Below, piece after piece: positions 1-7,014 of a stretch of 7,080 nt of DNA. The stretch comes from Ktedonobacteraceae bacterium (GTDB taxonomy: Bacteria > Chloroflexota > Ktedonobacteria > Ktedonobacterales > Ktedonobacteraceae). The notes under the pieces are model-generated. The model ran no database searches, was not told the DNA's origin, and was given only the letters and a program-made list of their open reading frames with translations. The position numbers and the translations under genes are program-made. The stretch spans positions 1 to 7,080 of the forward strand of contig JADBKA010000249.1 of assembly GCA_014896635.1 (NCBI GenBank), in the 5' to 3' direction. How positions within the stretch are numbered: position 1 is the stretch's first letter; the number at the start of each line of letters is the position of its first letter.

Positions 1-38
1 TCTAGCAGTGCGGACCGGGTCTAGCAGTGCGGACCGGG
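1..38. repeat. Two exact 19-bp tandem units at the left edge
   Basis: The unit tctagcagtgcggaccggg occurs at 1-19 and 20-38 without a mismatch. A third unit starts at 39 (tcta) but diverges into the hairpin repeat that follows. The array may extend to the left of the window. The core gtgcggacc recurs once more, in the same orientation, at 6839-6847. The stretch is non-coding and lies downstream of the methylase. Confidence 0.85.
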
Positions 39-42
39 TCTA

Positions 43-66
43 CCAGGGCGACCGCAAGGGTCGCCC
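43..66. repeat. Hairpin-forming intergenic repeat, left copy
   Basis: GGGCGACC (46-53) pairs perfectly with GGTCGCCC (59-66) around a 5-nt loop (gcaag), giving a G+C-rich 8-bp stem. Positions 43-62 match 6844-6863 in inverted orientation at 19 of 20 bases. No T-run follows on the minus strand, so it is not a classical Rho-independent terminator of the operon, though it could stabilise the 3' end of the message. It looks like a member of a dispersed repeat family of the REP type. Confidence 0.75.
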
Positions 67-166
67 CTACTATATACGGTCCCTTCTGATAGTGTCTGTG
101 ATCCTTTCCAGATAGTGGCGCCTTTGACGGGTCTCCTTCTCCTACAAGAGACGATTTCATAGATGC
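67..166. other. Short non-coding spacer downstream of the methylase
   Basis: This stretch lies between the methylase stop and the hairpin repeat. It contains gatagtg twice (88-94 and 111-117), but no T-tracted terminator and no convincing gene was found on either strand. Confidence 0.5.
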
Positions 167-3031
167 CTACAGAAAACTCGTCTGGCGGATGCGCTCATCG
201 GGCGCCTCGCGCCTCGCCAGCCGGCTGATCTCGGACCAGGAGAGCACCAGGCTGTTGCAGTCCTGCGCCTCCTGCGTCCAGCCCCGGCGCTCGCAGATGG
301 TGTAGAGCCGGTAGGCCAGGTCGCGCGCCATGCTCCCCGGCGCGCCAGAGGCACGCAGAATATTGGCCGCCTGCACTTCCCCCTCGCCTTCCTTACCGGT
401 GATGGCGTGGATCATGCGCTGCATGGCCTCCCAGACGGTGAGCCGCCCATCCTGCGCGGGCTGCCTGCCGGCTGATAGCTCTTCGCGCCGCAGCAGGCGC
501 ACTTTGCCTTTCTTCGCCTCCAGCCAGCCGATCTCCTCCAGCGCGGCAATGCCGACGTTTTTCGCTTTGGAGAGCGTCTCCGCCACGCCGTACTCGCCCG
601 GCTCAAAGGCGTACTGCTCGAACCAGGCGATGGCAAAGCGCGTGGCAAAATCGTACTCGCCCTCCTGCTCGGCCAGCAGTTCGTCGAGCGTGCTGTTGAT
701 CAGTTGCAGGGCTGTACGCACGCGCAAGGGAGAACCATCGGCTTCGATGACTTTGCTGTAGCGCGAGTAGATCGCCATGCCGGGGCCGATGCTGGCCTGG
801 GCCAGATCGACGGGGGCGATATTGCCATGCTGGAGCTTCTTGAGCGCGGCAGGCAGTTCGGTGCGCAGGGCGGCGAGAAACTGGCGGCGCGAGGCCAACG
901 GCGCGTTCTGCGGGCGCGGACGACAGACGAGCACGATAGACGAGGCCAGAGCGTTCGTGCCGAGGCCGACGCTGCGATTCATCATTTCGGTACGCATGGG
1001 CCAGGTGCCGGTGATGGTGAAGCCGGCCCTGATCAGCCCTTCGAGCATGGTCTCCCAGCCGGTCGAGGCCACGACTTTCAGGCCGTTGCCTTTGCCGTTA
1101 TTGCGGGCCGGCGCTTCGTCGTCGCCGTCCTGCTGATCTTCGGACTCGGCCTGCTTGAAGGCGTAGTAGACGGTCATGGGATAGTCGGGATGCTGCGCGG
1201 CGCGCATGCGCTCAAACGCCTGGCCCAGTCCGGTCTCAAAAAATTCCTGCGCCTTCTTCTTGCTGCCGCCGAAGCGATAGGGCGTGGCGACTAATTCCTG
1301 CGCCTTTGGCGTCAGCATCGTTCTGAAGAGATCGGGGTGAATTGCGCCGAGCGAGCGGCGCAGCCAGACGTAGAAGAAATCGGCGAGATCGGCATAGCCG
1401 ATGTTGTCATAATAGGGGGGATCGGTGGAGATCAACGGCTGTGTCACGCCGTTGATGGACGTGGTGGCATCGCACTGCTGCGCCCGGCCCGGCGCTGCGC
1501 CTGGAGCCGCCTTGATCACTTCTGCGATCCAGTCTATCGCGCCCAGAAAGTTGCCCGTCGAGGCGCTGAAGGGGTTGGCCTCGGCAAAATCCCAGACCAT
1601 CGGAATCGCCTGCCGCGCAAAGGTATTACGCACTACATCACGGCCAGCGTTCCAGGAACAAATAGCGGACCAGTAATCAGCAGATCTATCAATCGCCATC
1701 CCCAGGTAGGTCGCCACAGCGTCGGCATAGGCTGCCGCGCCTGAGCCGCCCTCGTGTAGCGGGCGCGCATCATCCGGCAGCCCGGCCTGCCTGTAAGCTT
1801 GCACGGCGTCGGCGAGCACGCGCTCCCTGACCTCCTGCACCAGATCGGCGAAGGTGGTGAGCGCGACAAGCTGGCGTGGGGTGAAAGCATCGCCCCAGCG
1901 ATTCATTCCATACATTGGAAGACGATCAACGTCATGACTTGGTGTTGTTACTAATTCCTCTGGTTTCCATGCCGGTCTGGCTGTAGCCGCAACAGCTATA
2001 TGTGATTCTGTCGGAGCAAGATACACGCGCCCTCGCTGTCCTTCGGCTACGATTGCCATGAGCTGCTGGCCCATGCGCCCGGCTTTCCCTTCGCTGCGAA
2101 TATGATCAAACGGGACAGAGGTATTGCAGGCGAGGCATCTTGCGCCTTTGCGATTGACTGTACCCTCCTGTGGCCGGCCCGACCGCTCTGCCTGTACTGT
2201 AAAGCGCACAGCCGGCGGCGTCACAGTGAGATCTACAACAGGCTCAACCCAGATCTGCCTGCCGTCTTTCTTTGAAAGCCACCACTTGCTGGCGAGCGGC
2301 ATCTGCGCGCCGCAGGCCGGATTGGGGCAGGTGACGGTGCGCGTCCACAGCCAGGCGATGACCGTCCCCTCGCCTCCGCCGTGTTCCGGCGGCAGCGTCA
2401 CCGGCGGGTAGAGGTGGCCGATGCGGCGTTCGGCCTCGTCGCGCATCCACTTACCGTAATAGCGGGTATCGTCGGCCAGCCCGCGCGCGCCGTGCAGGCT
2501 TCCCTGAAATATCTCAGGCCGGGCGTCGGGATTGACGGGCGGGCGCGCGGCGAATTTCGGCGGAATCTCGATCAGCGCCTTGTTGATCAGCACCGCCACC
2601 GGGTTGAGGTCGCCGGCATGCGCCTCCAGGCCCAGGCGCTGCGCTTCGAGCGGGATGGAGCCGCCGCCGGCGAAGGGGTCCAGTACGACCGGCAGCGCGC
2701 CGCCCGTTGCCCGCTCGATCTCTGCGCGTACCTGTTTCATTATCTGCTCATCGTTTGCATTTTCCCATATCACCATTTGCTCGATTAGCTTGAAGAGTCG
2801 TTCACGCTCCTCATCCTGCTCCTGCTCGCTGGGGAAGCGTTCGGGATGGGCAGAAGGATCGTCAATGAGCGAGGCGAAGAGGACGGCACGGCAGGCTGCC
2901 AGGGGACGGCGCGCCCACCAGAGATGCAGCGTCGAGGGGTGGCCGTGCCGCAGCGATTTCTCGCGTTTGGATTCCTCGTTGATGGCCTTGAGCGGCAGCG
3001 CCACCTCGATCAATTTTTGCTTATAGGACAT
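167..3031 (-). CDS. DUF1156 domain-containing Zn-ribbon DNA methyltransferase (COG1743 type, probably adenine-specific)
   Basis: Predicted SAM-dependent DNA methyltransferase of 954 residues, a normal length for DUF1156 proteins. Numbering is from the ATG at 3031. The DUF1156 domain is at about 4-66 (IEVALPLKAINEES, then RHGHPSTLHLWWARRPLAA). SAM-binding motif I is at 117-130 (LDPFAGGGSIPLEA), followed by GDLNPVAVLINKAL. Cysteines 235/240 (CPNPAC) and 299/302 (CLAC) form a split zinc ribbon. Catalytic motif IV, DPPY, is at 537-540 (DPPYYDNIGYADL), and the conserved LGTNALASSIVLVCR at 690-704. A C-terminal domain with no name I can give follows to 954. The order motif I, long insert, DPPY puts the probable target-recognition region in the insert. 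DPPY suggests amino-methylation, usually N6-adenine, but cytosine-N4 is not excluded. The start is the ATG because AAGGAG lies 11 nt upstream; the GTG at 3043 (4 residues longer) overlaps that AAGGAG and has no usable site. It is the second gene of an operon with the helicase. The middle of the gene is lower in G+C than its ends. Confidence 0.93.
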   Translation of the reverse strand: MSYKQKLIEVALPLKAINEESKREKSLRHGHPSTLHLWWARRPLAACRAVLFASLIDDPSAHPERFPSEQEQDEERERLFKLIEQMVIWENANDEQIMKQVRAEIERATGGALPVVLDPFAGGGSIPLEAQRLGLEAHAGDLNPVAVLINKALIEIPPKFAARPPVNPDARPEIFQGSLHGARGLADDTRYYGKWMRDEAERRIGHLYPPVTLPPEHGGGEGTVIAWLWTRTVTCPNPACGAQMPLASKWWLSKKDGRQIWVEPVVDLTVTPPAVRFTVQAERSGRPQEGTVNRKGARCLACNTSVPFDHIRSEGKAGRMGQQLMAIVAEGQRGRVYLAPTESHIAVAATARPAWKPEELVTTPSHDVDRLPMYGMNRWGDAFTPRQLVALTTFADLVQEVRERVLADAVQAYRQAGLPDDARPLHEGGSGAAAYADAVATYLGMAIDRSADYWSAICSWNAGRDVVRNTFARQAIPMVWDFAEANPFSASTGNFLGAIDWIAEVIKAAPGAAPGRAQQCDATTSINGVTQPLISTDPPYYDNIGYADLADFFYVWLRRSLGAIHPDLFRTMLTPKAQELVATPYRFGGSKKKAQEFFETGLGQAFERMRAAQHPDYPMTVYYAFKQAESEDQQDGDDEAPARNNGKGNGLKVVASTGWETMLEGLIRAGFTITGTWPMRTEMMNRSVGLGTNALASSIVLVCRPRPQNAPLASRRQFLAALRTELPAALKKLQHGNIAPVDLAQASIGPGMAIYSRYSKVIEADGSPLRVRTALQLINSTLDELLAEQEGEYDFATRFAIAWFEQYAFEPGEYGVAETLSKAKNVGIAALEEIGWLEAKKGKVRLLRREELSAGRQPAQDGRLTVWEAMQRMIHAITGKEGEGEVQAANILRASGAPGSMARDLAYRLYTICERRGWTQEAQDCNSLVLSWSEISRLARREAPDERIRQTSFL

Positions 3032-3039
3032 AAGAGAGA

Positions 3040-6000
3040 TCACTCCTTAATTGTTACCTCTTTCTCATTCAGCAGCCTCTCCAGATCATAGTTCACACTG
3101 GTAGCGGCGAAGTCGGGTTCGTGGCGGAACGGCCTGTGGATATAGCGTGTCGTCGTCTGCTCGCCATCGACCTCTACCAGCGCCAGCAGGAAATCGTCGG
3201 GCGCGTTCAGCGCCGTCAGGATCTCATTGCGCGTCACCGTCACCGTCCCGGCGCCTTTAACGCGGCCCTTCACTTCAATAAAACGCAGCCGGCTCGCCTC
3301 CGGGTCATCAGGTGCGCCTGGCACGCGCGATTCGATGTCGTAGCCGCGCTTCTCGGCGCTCACATCACGCGGCTGATAGCCCAGTTCGCGCTCAATGCGC
3401 ATCACCGCCTCCATCGCCAGCCGCTCCACGCGCTCAGTCTCGCGCGCGTGCAAATCGGCGGGGACCGGCTCGCTCTCGCCACACAGCCGCCTGAGCAGAC
3501 CAATGGGAACCACGAGCACGCCGCCGATCACCACCGGTGGCAGCGCCGAGAGCTTGCGCTCCTGCTCAAGTTCGTTGATGCGGCGCTCCAGGCGCTCCAT
3601 CAGCTCCCTGGCGCGGCTGCTCGCTAGCTGCGAATTGACGCGCGCGTTCGTCTTGCCCGCCGCCTCCTGAAGCTTGAGCTGCTCGGCGCGATTATCCCAG
3701 TAGCTGATCTCTCTGGTCAGGCGCTCGTTCACCGCCTTGATGGTCCTGTCGATCTGCTCCTCGCGCCGCCGCTTCACCTCGCCGAGATGGCGCGGCACCA
3801 GTTGCGTGATCGCATAGTTGCGCGCCTGCCGCTCCAGATCGGCGGAGAGCCAGGACGCGCTGCGCAGTGGCGCTATCGCCGCCGCCTCCGGCTCTGTCAG
3901 GGGACGATAGTCGAGGAAGGGCGCATAGCCGGCGGAGCGCATGTCGCCACGCTCGTTGATCTCGATAAACTGCAACTGGCGCGAAATCACACGCCGCCTG
4001 CCGCTCGCCTCGGTGCTCGCATCCTGAATCGTATGCTCCAGGTAGAAGAGTACGCGCATCTCCTCGCCCTCATCGCCAGTATCGACCAGCGTGCCGCCTT
4101 GCTTCAGCAGATCGCCGTGTTGCTGGAGTAGCAAGTCGATCACGCCGTCCAGCAGGGGATGGCCGGGGCAGAGCAACTCCGCCTCCGGTTTGAAAGCGAC
4201 CTGCATGCGCTCCTTCTCGAAGACGATGCGTTCGTAGCGCGGCAGCACAACGGTTCTGCTGTCCTGGAAGATGGGACGAGTGCGGATTGATGCCGGAACG
4301 TGTGTGATCTCGTAGCGATGCGGCTCGCGCTCATAGCATCTGCCGCCGAGCCGCTTGAAGGCTTCCAGGAAGAATGAAGCGATAAAATGCGGCTGCAAGC
4401 GCCGGGCCGCCGCGCGCTCCATCTCTTCGCGCACCTGGTAGACACGCACCTTATCCATCACCTCGTGTGTCAGCGCGCGCTCTTCAAGCAATTGCTGGAG
4501 ATGCCGGCGGTCCAGCGCCTCGGCCACTACGCGCGTGAGCTTCGCGCGCACGTCGGGCCGGTCGCCGTAGCGAATGGCCTGGATGATCAACTCGCGCAGG
4601 GGCTGGTTAGCGAACTGCACGCGACCGAGCACATCGAAAACGCGCCCACCCAGAGCCGTGCGCTCCTCCTCCAGCTTTCTGAGCAGCGTATGAAACACCT
4701 CACCCTCGCGCGTCTCCGCCGCCACCAGATTCCAGAGATGGCAGACCTCCGTCTGCCCGATGCGGTGAATGCGCCCGAAACGCTGTTCCAGGCGGTTCGG
4801 ATTCCAGGGCAGATCGTAATTGACCATCAGGTGCGCGCGCTGCAAATTGATGCCCTCTCCCGCCGCATCGGTCGCCACCAGAATCAGCGTATGGCGGTCC
4901 TGCGTGAATGCCTCCTGCGCTCTGGCGCGCTCCTCGCGTCCCAGGCCACCGTGAATGGTCACAACCGCGTCATTGCGTCCGAGCAGCGCGCGCATGCGTT
5001 CGCTTAAATAGTTGAGCGTATCGCGGTGCTCGGTAAAGACCACCAGCTTGCGCCGCTGACCGTGCGCATCGAACATCTCCGTGCGATCTTGCAGCAGGCT
5101 CGCCAGCTCTTCCCACTTGCGATCTCTGCCGCTGCGGCGCACCTGAGAGGCCAGACGTTCCAGGCGCTGCAACACGGCTATTTCCGCCGCCAGCTCGGCC
5201 AGTGTGCGGGCCGCCGACGCCTGGTCCACCACGCGCTCCTCCGTCGCCTCCAGCTCGGCGCCGGGCGCGTCGTCGATCTCCTCAAGCTCCTCATCGCTCA
5301 GCAGCGGCTGATCGTGCAGCATGGCCGTCTCAACGTCGCCGGCCTGCCCGTTAAACTGGTTGCCGAACTGTCGCGCCAACTGCACCTGCTGCATGCGCTG
5401 TTCGAGCCGCTCGCGCCGCCGTTTCAACGACTGGTAGATCGCTTCGGGCGAAGAGGCCAGGCGGCGCTGCAAGATCGTCAGCGCGAAGCCGACCGTCCCC
5501 CGGCGCCCGTTCTGTTCCAGCGCATCGGCGCGGTTGAACTCCCGCCGCACATAATCGGTCACTTCATTATAAAGGGTGAGTTCGAGCGGCGAGAGCTGGT
5601 AATTGACAGTATAGGCCAGTCGTTCGGGGAAAAGCGGCCTGCCGTCGAAGCGATAGAGCTGCTCTTTAAGCAGGTGGCGCATCAGATCCGAGACATCGAC
5701 CTTGTGGACGCCGCCGCGAAAACGGCCCTCGAAACGGTCGGCATCCAGCAGGCGCAGGAAGAGCTGGAAATCTTCCTCTTTGCCGTTGTGAGGAGTGGCG
5801 GTGAGCAGGAGAAAATGGCGCGTGATCTTGCTGAGCAGCTCGCCCAGTTGGTAGCGTTTTGTGTACTTGATCTCGCTGCCGAAGAACGAGGCCGACATCT
5901 TATGCGCCTCATCGACCACGATTAGATCCCACTCGCTGCGGGCCAGGCGCGCGCGTACCGTCTCGTCGCGCGAGAGCTTGTCCAGCCGCGCGATGCAGAG

Positions 6001-6600
6001 CGGCATCTCGACGAAAGGATTGCCGCTGGCCGAGGCTTCGAGGCGGTCGTTCGTCAGGATGTCAAAGGTGAGGTGAAAGCGGCGGTGCAGTTCGTCCTGC
6101 CACTGCTCAACCAGGTTGCCGGGCGCCACGATCAGACAACGGCGCAGGTCGCCGCGCAGAAAGAGTTCTTTGATCAGCAGGCCGGTCATGATCGTTTTGC
6201 CGGCGCCGGGATCGTCGGCCAGCAGGTAGCGCAGCGGCTGACGGGTGAGCATCGTCTCGTAGACCGCCGTGATCTGGTGCGGCAGCGGCTCGACGAGCGA
6301 CGTATGCACGGCCATCAGAGGATCGAAAAGATAGGCCAGGTGGATACGATAAGCTTCTGAGACGAGGCGAAAGAGGCTGCCATCGGCGGTGAAGCTCCAG
6401 GGCAGATCGGCAGGGACGATCTCCAGGCGCGCCAGGTCGTCCTGATAGAGCAACTCGCTGCCTACCTGCCCGTTATTTTCGCGGTACACCAGCTCGATGC
6501 CGATGTCGCCATGCCGCGTCACGCTGACGACCGAGACGGTTCCCTGCGGCAGAATCCCCTTGAGCAGCACGCCGGGGGCCAGAGCTTCAGGTTGAATCAT
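3040..6600 (-). CDS. SNF2-family DEAH helicase/translocase with C-terminal DUF3883 (NOV_C) domain
   Basis: Large ATP-dependent DNA translocase of 1186 residues, of the defence-associated 'helicase-related protein' type. A small beta-rich N-terminal segment (about 8-62) is followed by a Q-like motif (EPLPHQ, 104-109), Walker A (DDPGAGKT, 129-136), motif Ia (LIVAPGNLVEQW), the DEAH box (230-233) and motif III (LLTATPHNG). The second RecA-like domain has VVFTEHRDTLNYL (520-532), VATDAAGEGINLQ (575-587) and motif VI QRFGRIHRIGQ (606-616). An acidic insert at about 430-460 separates the halves. Charged, probably coiled-coil helices cover about 940-1018. The C-terminus (about 1065-1160) looks like DUF3883/NOV_C: GYDIES, then RFIEVKG, then TRNE. 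D1088, E1109 and K1111 resemble a PD-(D/E)xK active site. All helicase motifs are intact. The ATG at 6600 has a good ribosome binding site (AGGGAGA, 7 nt away). The stop lies 8 bases before the methylase ATG. It resembles DISARM DrmD in overall type, but I cannot assign it to DISARM. Confidence 0.93.
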   Translation of the reverse strand: MIQPEALAPGVLLKGILPQGTVSVVSVTRHGDIGIELVYRENNGQVGSELLYQDDLARLEIVPADLPWSFTADGSLFRLVSEAYRIHLAYLFDPLMAVHTSLVEPLPHQITAVYETMLTRQPLRYLLADDPGAGKTIMTGLLIKELFLRGDLRRCLIVAPGNLVEQWQDELHRRFHLTFDILTNDRLEASASGNPFVEMPLCIARLDKLSRDETVRARLARSEWDLIVVDEAHKMSASFFGSEIKYTKRYQLGELLSKITRHFLLLTATPHNGKEEDFQLFLRLLDADRFEGRFRGGVHKVDVSDLMRHLLKEQLYRFDGRPLFPERLAYTVNYQLSPLELTLYNEVTDYVRREFNRADALEQNGRRGTVGFALTILQRRLASSPEAIYQSLKRRRERLEQRMQQVQLARQFGNQFNGQAGDVETAMLHDQPLLSDEELEEIDDAPGAELEATEERVVDQASAARTLAELAAEIAVLQRLERLASQVRRSGRDRKWEELASLLQDRTEMFDAHGQRRKLVVFTEHRDTLNYLSERMRALLGRNDAVVTIHGGLGREERARAQEAFTQDRHTLILVATDAAGEGINLQRAHLMVNYDLPWNPNRLEQRFGRIHRIGQTEVCHLWNLVAAETREGEVFHTLLRKLEEERTALGGRVFDVLGRVQFANQPLRELIIQAIRYGDRPDVRAKLTRVVAEALDRRHLQQLLEERALTHEVMDKVRVYQVREEMERAAARRLQPHFIASFFLEAFKRLGGRCYEREPHRYEITHVPASIRTRPIFQDSRTVVLPRYERIVFEKERMQVAFKPEAELLCPGHPLLDGVIDLLLQQHGDLLKQGGTLVDTGDEGEEMRVLFYLEHTIQDASTEASGRRRVISRQLQFIEINERGDMRSAGYAPFLDYRPLTEPEAAAIAPLRSASWLSADLERQARNYAITQLVPRHLGEVKRRREEQIDRTIKAVNERLTREISYWDNRAEQLKLQEAAGKTNARVNSQLASSRARELMERLERRINELEQERKLSALPPVVIGGVLVVPIGLLRRLCGESEPVPADLHARETERVERLAMEAVMRIERELGYQPRDVSAEKRGYDIESRVPGAPDDPEASRLRFIEVKGRVKGAGTVTVTRNEILTALNAPDDFLLALVEVDGEQTTTRYIHRPFRHEPDFAATSVNYDLERLLNEKEVTIKE
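3043..3048 (-). promoter_or_regulatory. Ribosome binding site of the methylase, inside the helicase reading frame
   Basis: AAGGAG, a strong Shine-Dalgarno match, is formed exactly by the last two helicase codons (AAG GAG, Lys-Glu) just before its TGA. It lies 11 nt upstream of the ATG at 3029-3031, slightly long but workable. Because its last G is also the G of the GTG at 3041-3043, it rules against that GTG as the start. Ribosomes finishing the helicase would stop next to this site, which suggests translational coupling. Confidence 0.72.
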
Positions 6601-6607
6601 ACAATTG

Positions 6608-6614
6608 TCTCCCT
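6608..6614 (-). promoter_or_regulatory. Ribosome binding site of the helicase gene
   Basis: AGGGAGA on the minus strand ends 7 nt upstream of the ATG at 6598-6600, an ideal distance. It supports the annotated helicase start; no competing in-frame start with a similar site was seen. Confidence 0.75.
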
Positions 6615-6684
6615 ACCATACGGTTTTTATCTCATCGTTGCTTTGATGGCTGCCAATTCAATCATTTGCAGAAATCACCGAAGT

Positions 6685-6702
6685 ATACATTTATGTATTA
6701 TA
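6685..6702 (-). promoter_or_regulatory. Candidate promoter -10 box with overlapping 14-bp operator-like palindrome
   Basis: On the minus strand a perfect TATAAT (6697-6702) lies about 100 nt upstream of the helicase ATG, in the most A+T-rich stretch of the window. A start about 7 nt downstream would give a leader of roughly 90 nt. The hexamer at -35 spacing (CCATTA at 17 nt) is a poor match to TTGACA, so the promoter may be weak or need an activator. A perfect inverted repeat, ATACAT-2nt-ATGTAT (6685-6698), overlaps the downstream edge of the -10 box and the expected start point, which is where a repressor dimer would block transcription. The palindrome is visible directly; the function is inference. 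Confidence 0.45.
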
Positions 6703-6795
6703 TTTCCTTCATGCGATTTTAATGGATTGTTGCGAATATAGAGAGAGCGGCTTCCAACTCCCTCAAAAGAAAAAAACAGGAAAAAAGGATTTTTC

Positions 6796-6833
6796 GGGGG
6801 ATACCTGTTCCCCTCTGGGGAACCCTGACCCCC
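6796..6833 (-). terminator. Terminator-like hairpin followed by T-rich tracts on the minus strand
   Basis: GTTCCCC (6807-6813) pairs perfectly with GGGGAAC (6817-6823) around a 3-nt loop. An outer GGGGG/CCCCC pair (6796-6800 with 6829-6833) extends it across an internal loop. On the minus strand it is followed by gaaaaatcc and then two long T-runs (6781-6786 and 6770-6776). The T-runs start about 10 nt after the stem, further than in a textbook terminator. It lies where a terminator for the gene ending at 7015 would be expected. It could equally be part of a dispersed intergenic repeat. Confidence 0.42.
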
Positions 6834-6843
6834 ACTTTGTGCG

Positions 6844-6863
6844 GACCCTTGCGGGCGCCCTGG
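6844..6863. repeat. Inverted copy of the left-flank intergenic repeat
   Basis: The sequence gacccttgcgggcgccctgg is the reverse complement of positions 43-62 apart from one base (19/20). Outside this core the match fades quickly. The change breaks part of the 8-bp stem seen in the left copy, although a self-complementary gggcgccc remains inside. The pair brackets the helicase-methylase operon. Confidence 0.72.
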
Positions 6864-7014
6864 CTCCTCCCATATCCCCTCACCCTCTTTATTCCTTCAC
6901 AGGGAAGCAAAAACGGAAACGGACGCTCAACGGTTTTCTCAGAGACTCAGCAGATAACTTTCTCAGTATAGCGCGTCGGAGGGGTTCTGACAAGAGTGGG
7001 AAGAAGAAAAGGAG
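6864..7014. other. Remaining intergenic stretch between the repeat and the upstream gene end
   Basis: No credible gene is seen here. The only notable pattern is the pentamer ctcag three times within about 30 bases near 6939-6965, including a ttctcag duplicate. No RNA gene or recognisable attachment site is visible. Confidence 0.4.

Noticed and set aside
1..66. CRISPR array
   Set aside because: The 19-bp units abut each other with no spacers, and the following sequence is a different hairpin repeat.
704..1294. A 196-codon plus-strand open frame opposite the methylase
   Set aside because: It is antisense to the DPPY-containing and downstream methylase regions and shows no recognisable domain.
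3041..3043. GTG as the methylase start
   Set aside because: The AAGGAG directly abuts and overlaps it, leaving no spacing, while the ATG at 3029-3031 has the same site at 11 nt.
5026..5925. A 299-codon plus-strand open frame opposite the helicase
   Set aside because: It lies wholly antisense to conserved helicase motifs. Its Gln/Leu/Arg-rich, low-complexity translation is typical of the shadow of a G+C-rich gene.
167..6600. Assignment as a DISARM system
   Set aside because: The helicase resembles DrmD in general type, but the methylase is of the DUF1156 family and no drmA, drmB or drmC-like gene is present in the window.
43..6863. Transposon bounded by terminal inverted repeats
   Set aside because: No transposase or integrase is encoded between the repeats, no target-site duplication is evident, and the repeats look like dispersed intergenic hairpins.
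6719..6910. A 63-codon minus-strand open frame in the intergenic region
   Set aside because: It runs through the hairpin, the T-tracts and the dispersed repeat. Its composition is that of translated repeat sequence, and I saw no clear ribosome binding site.
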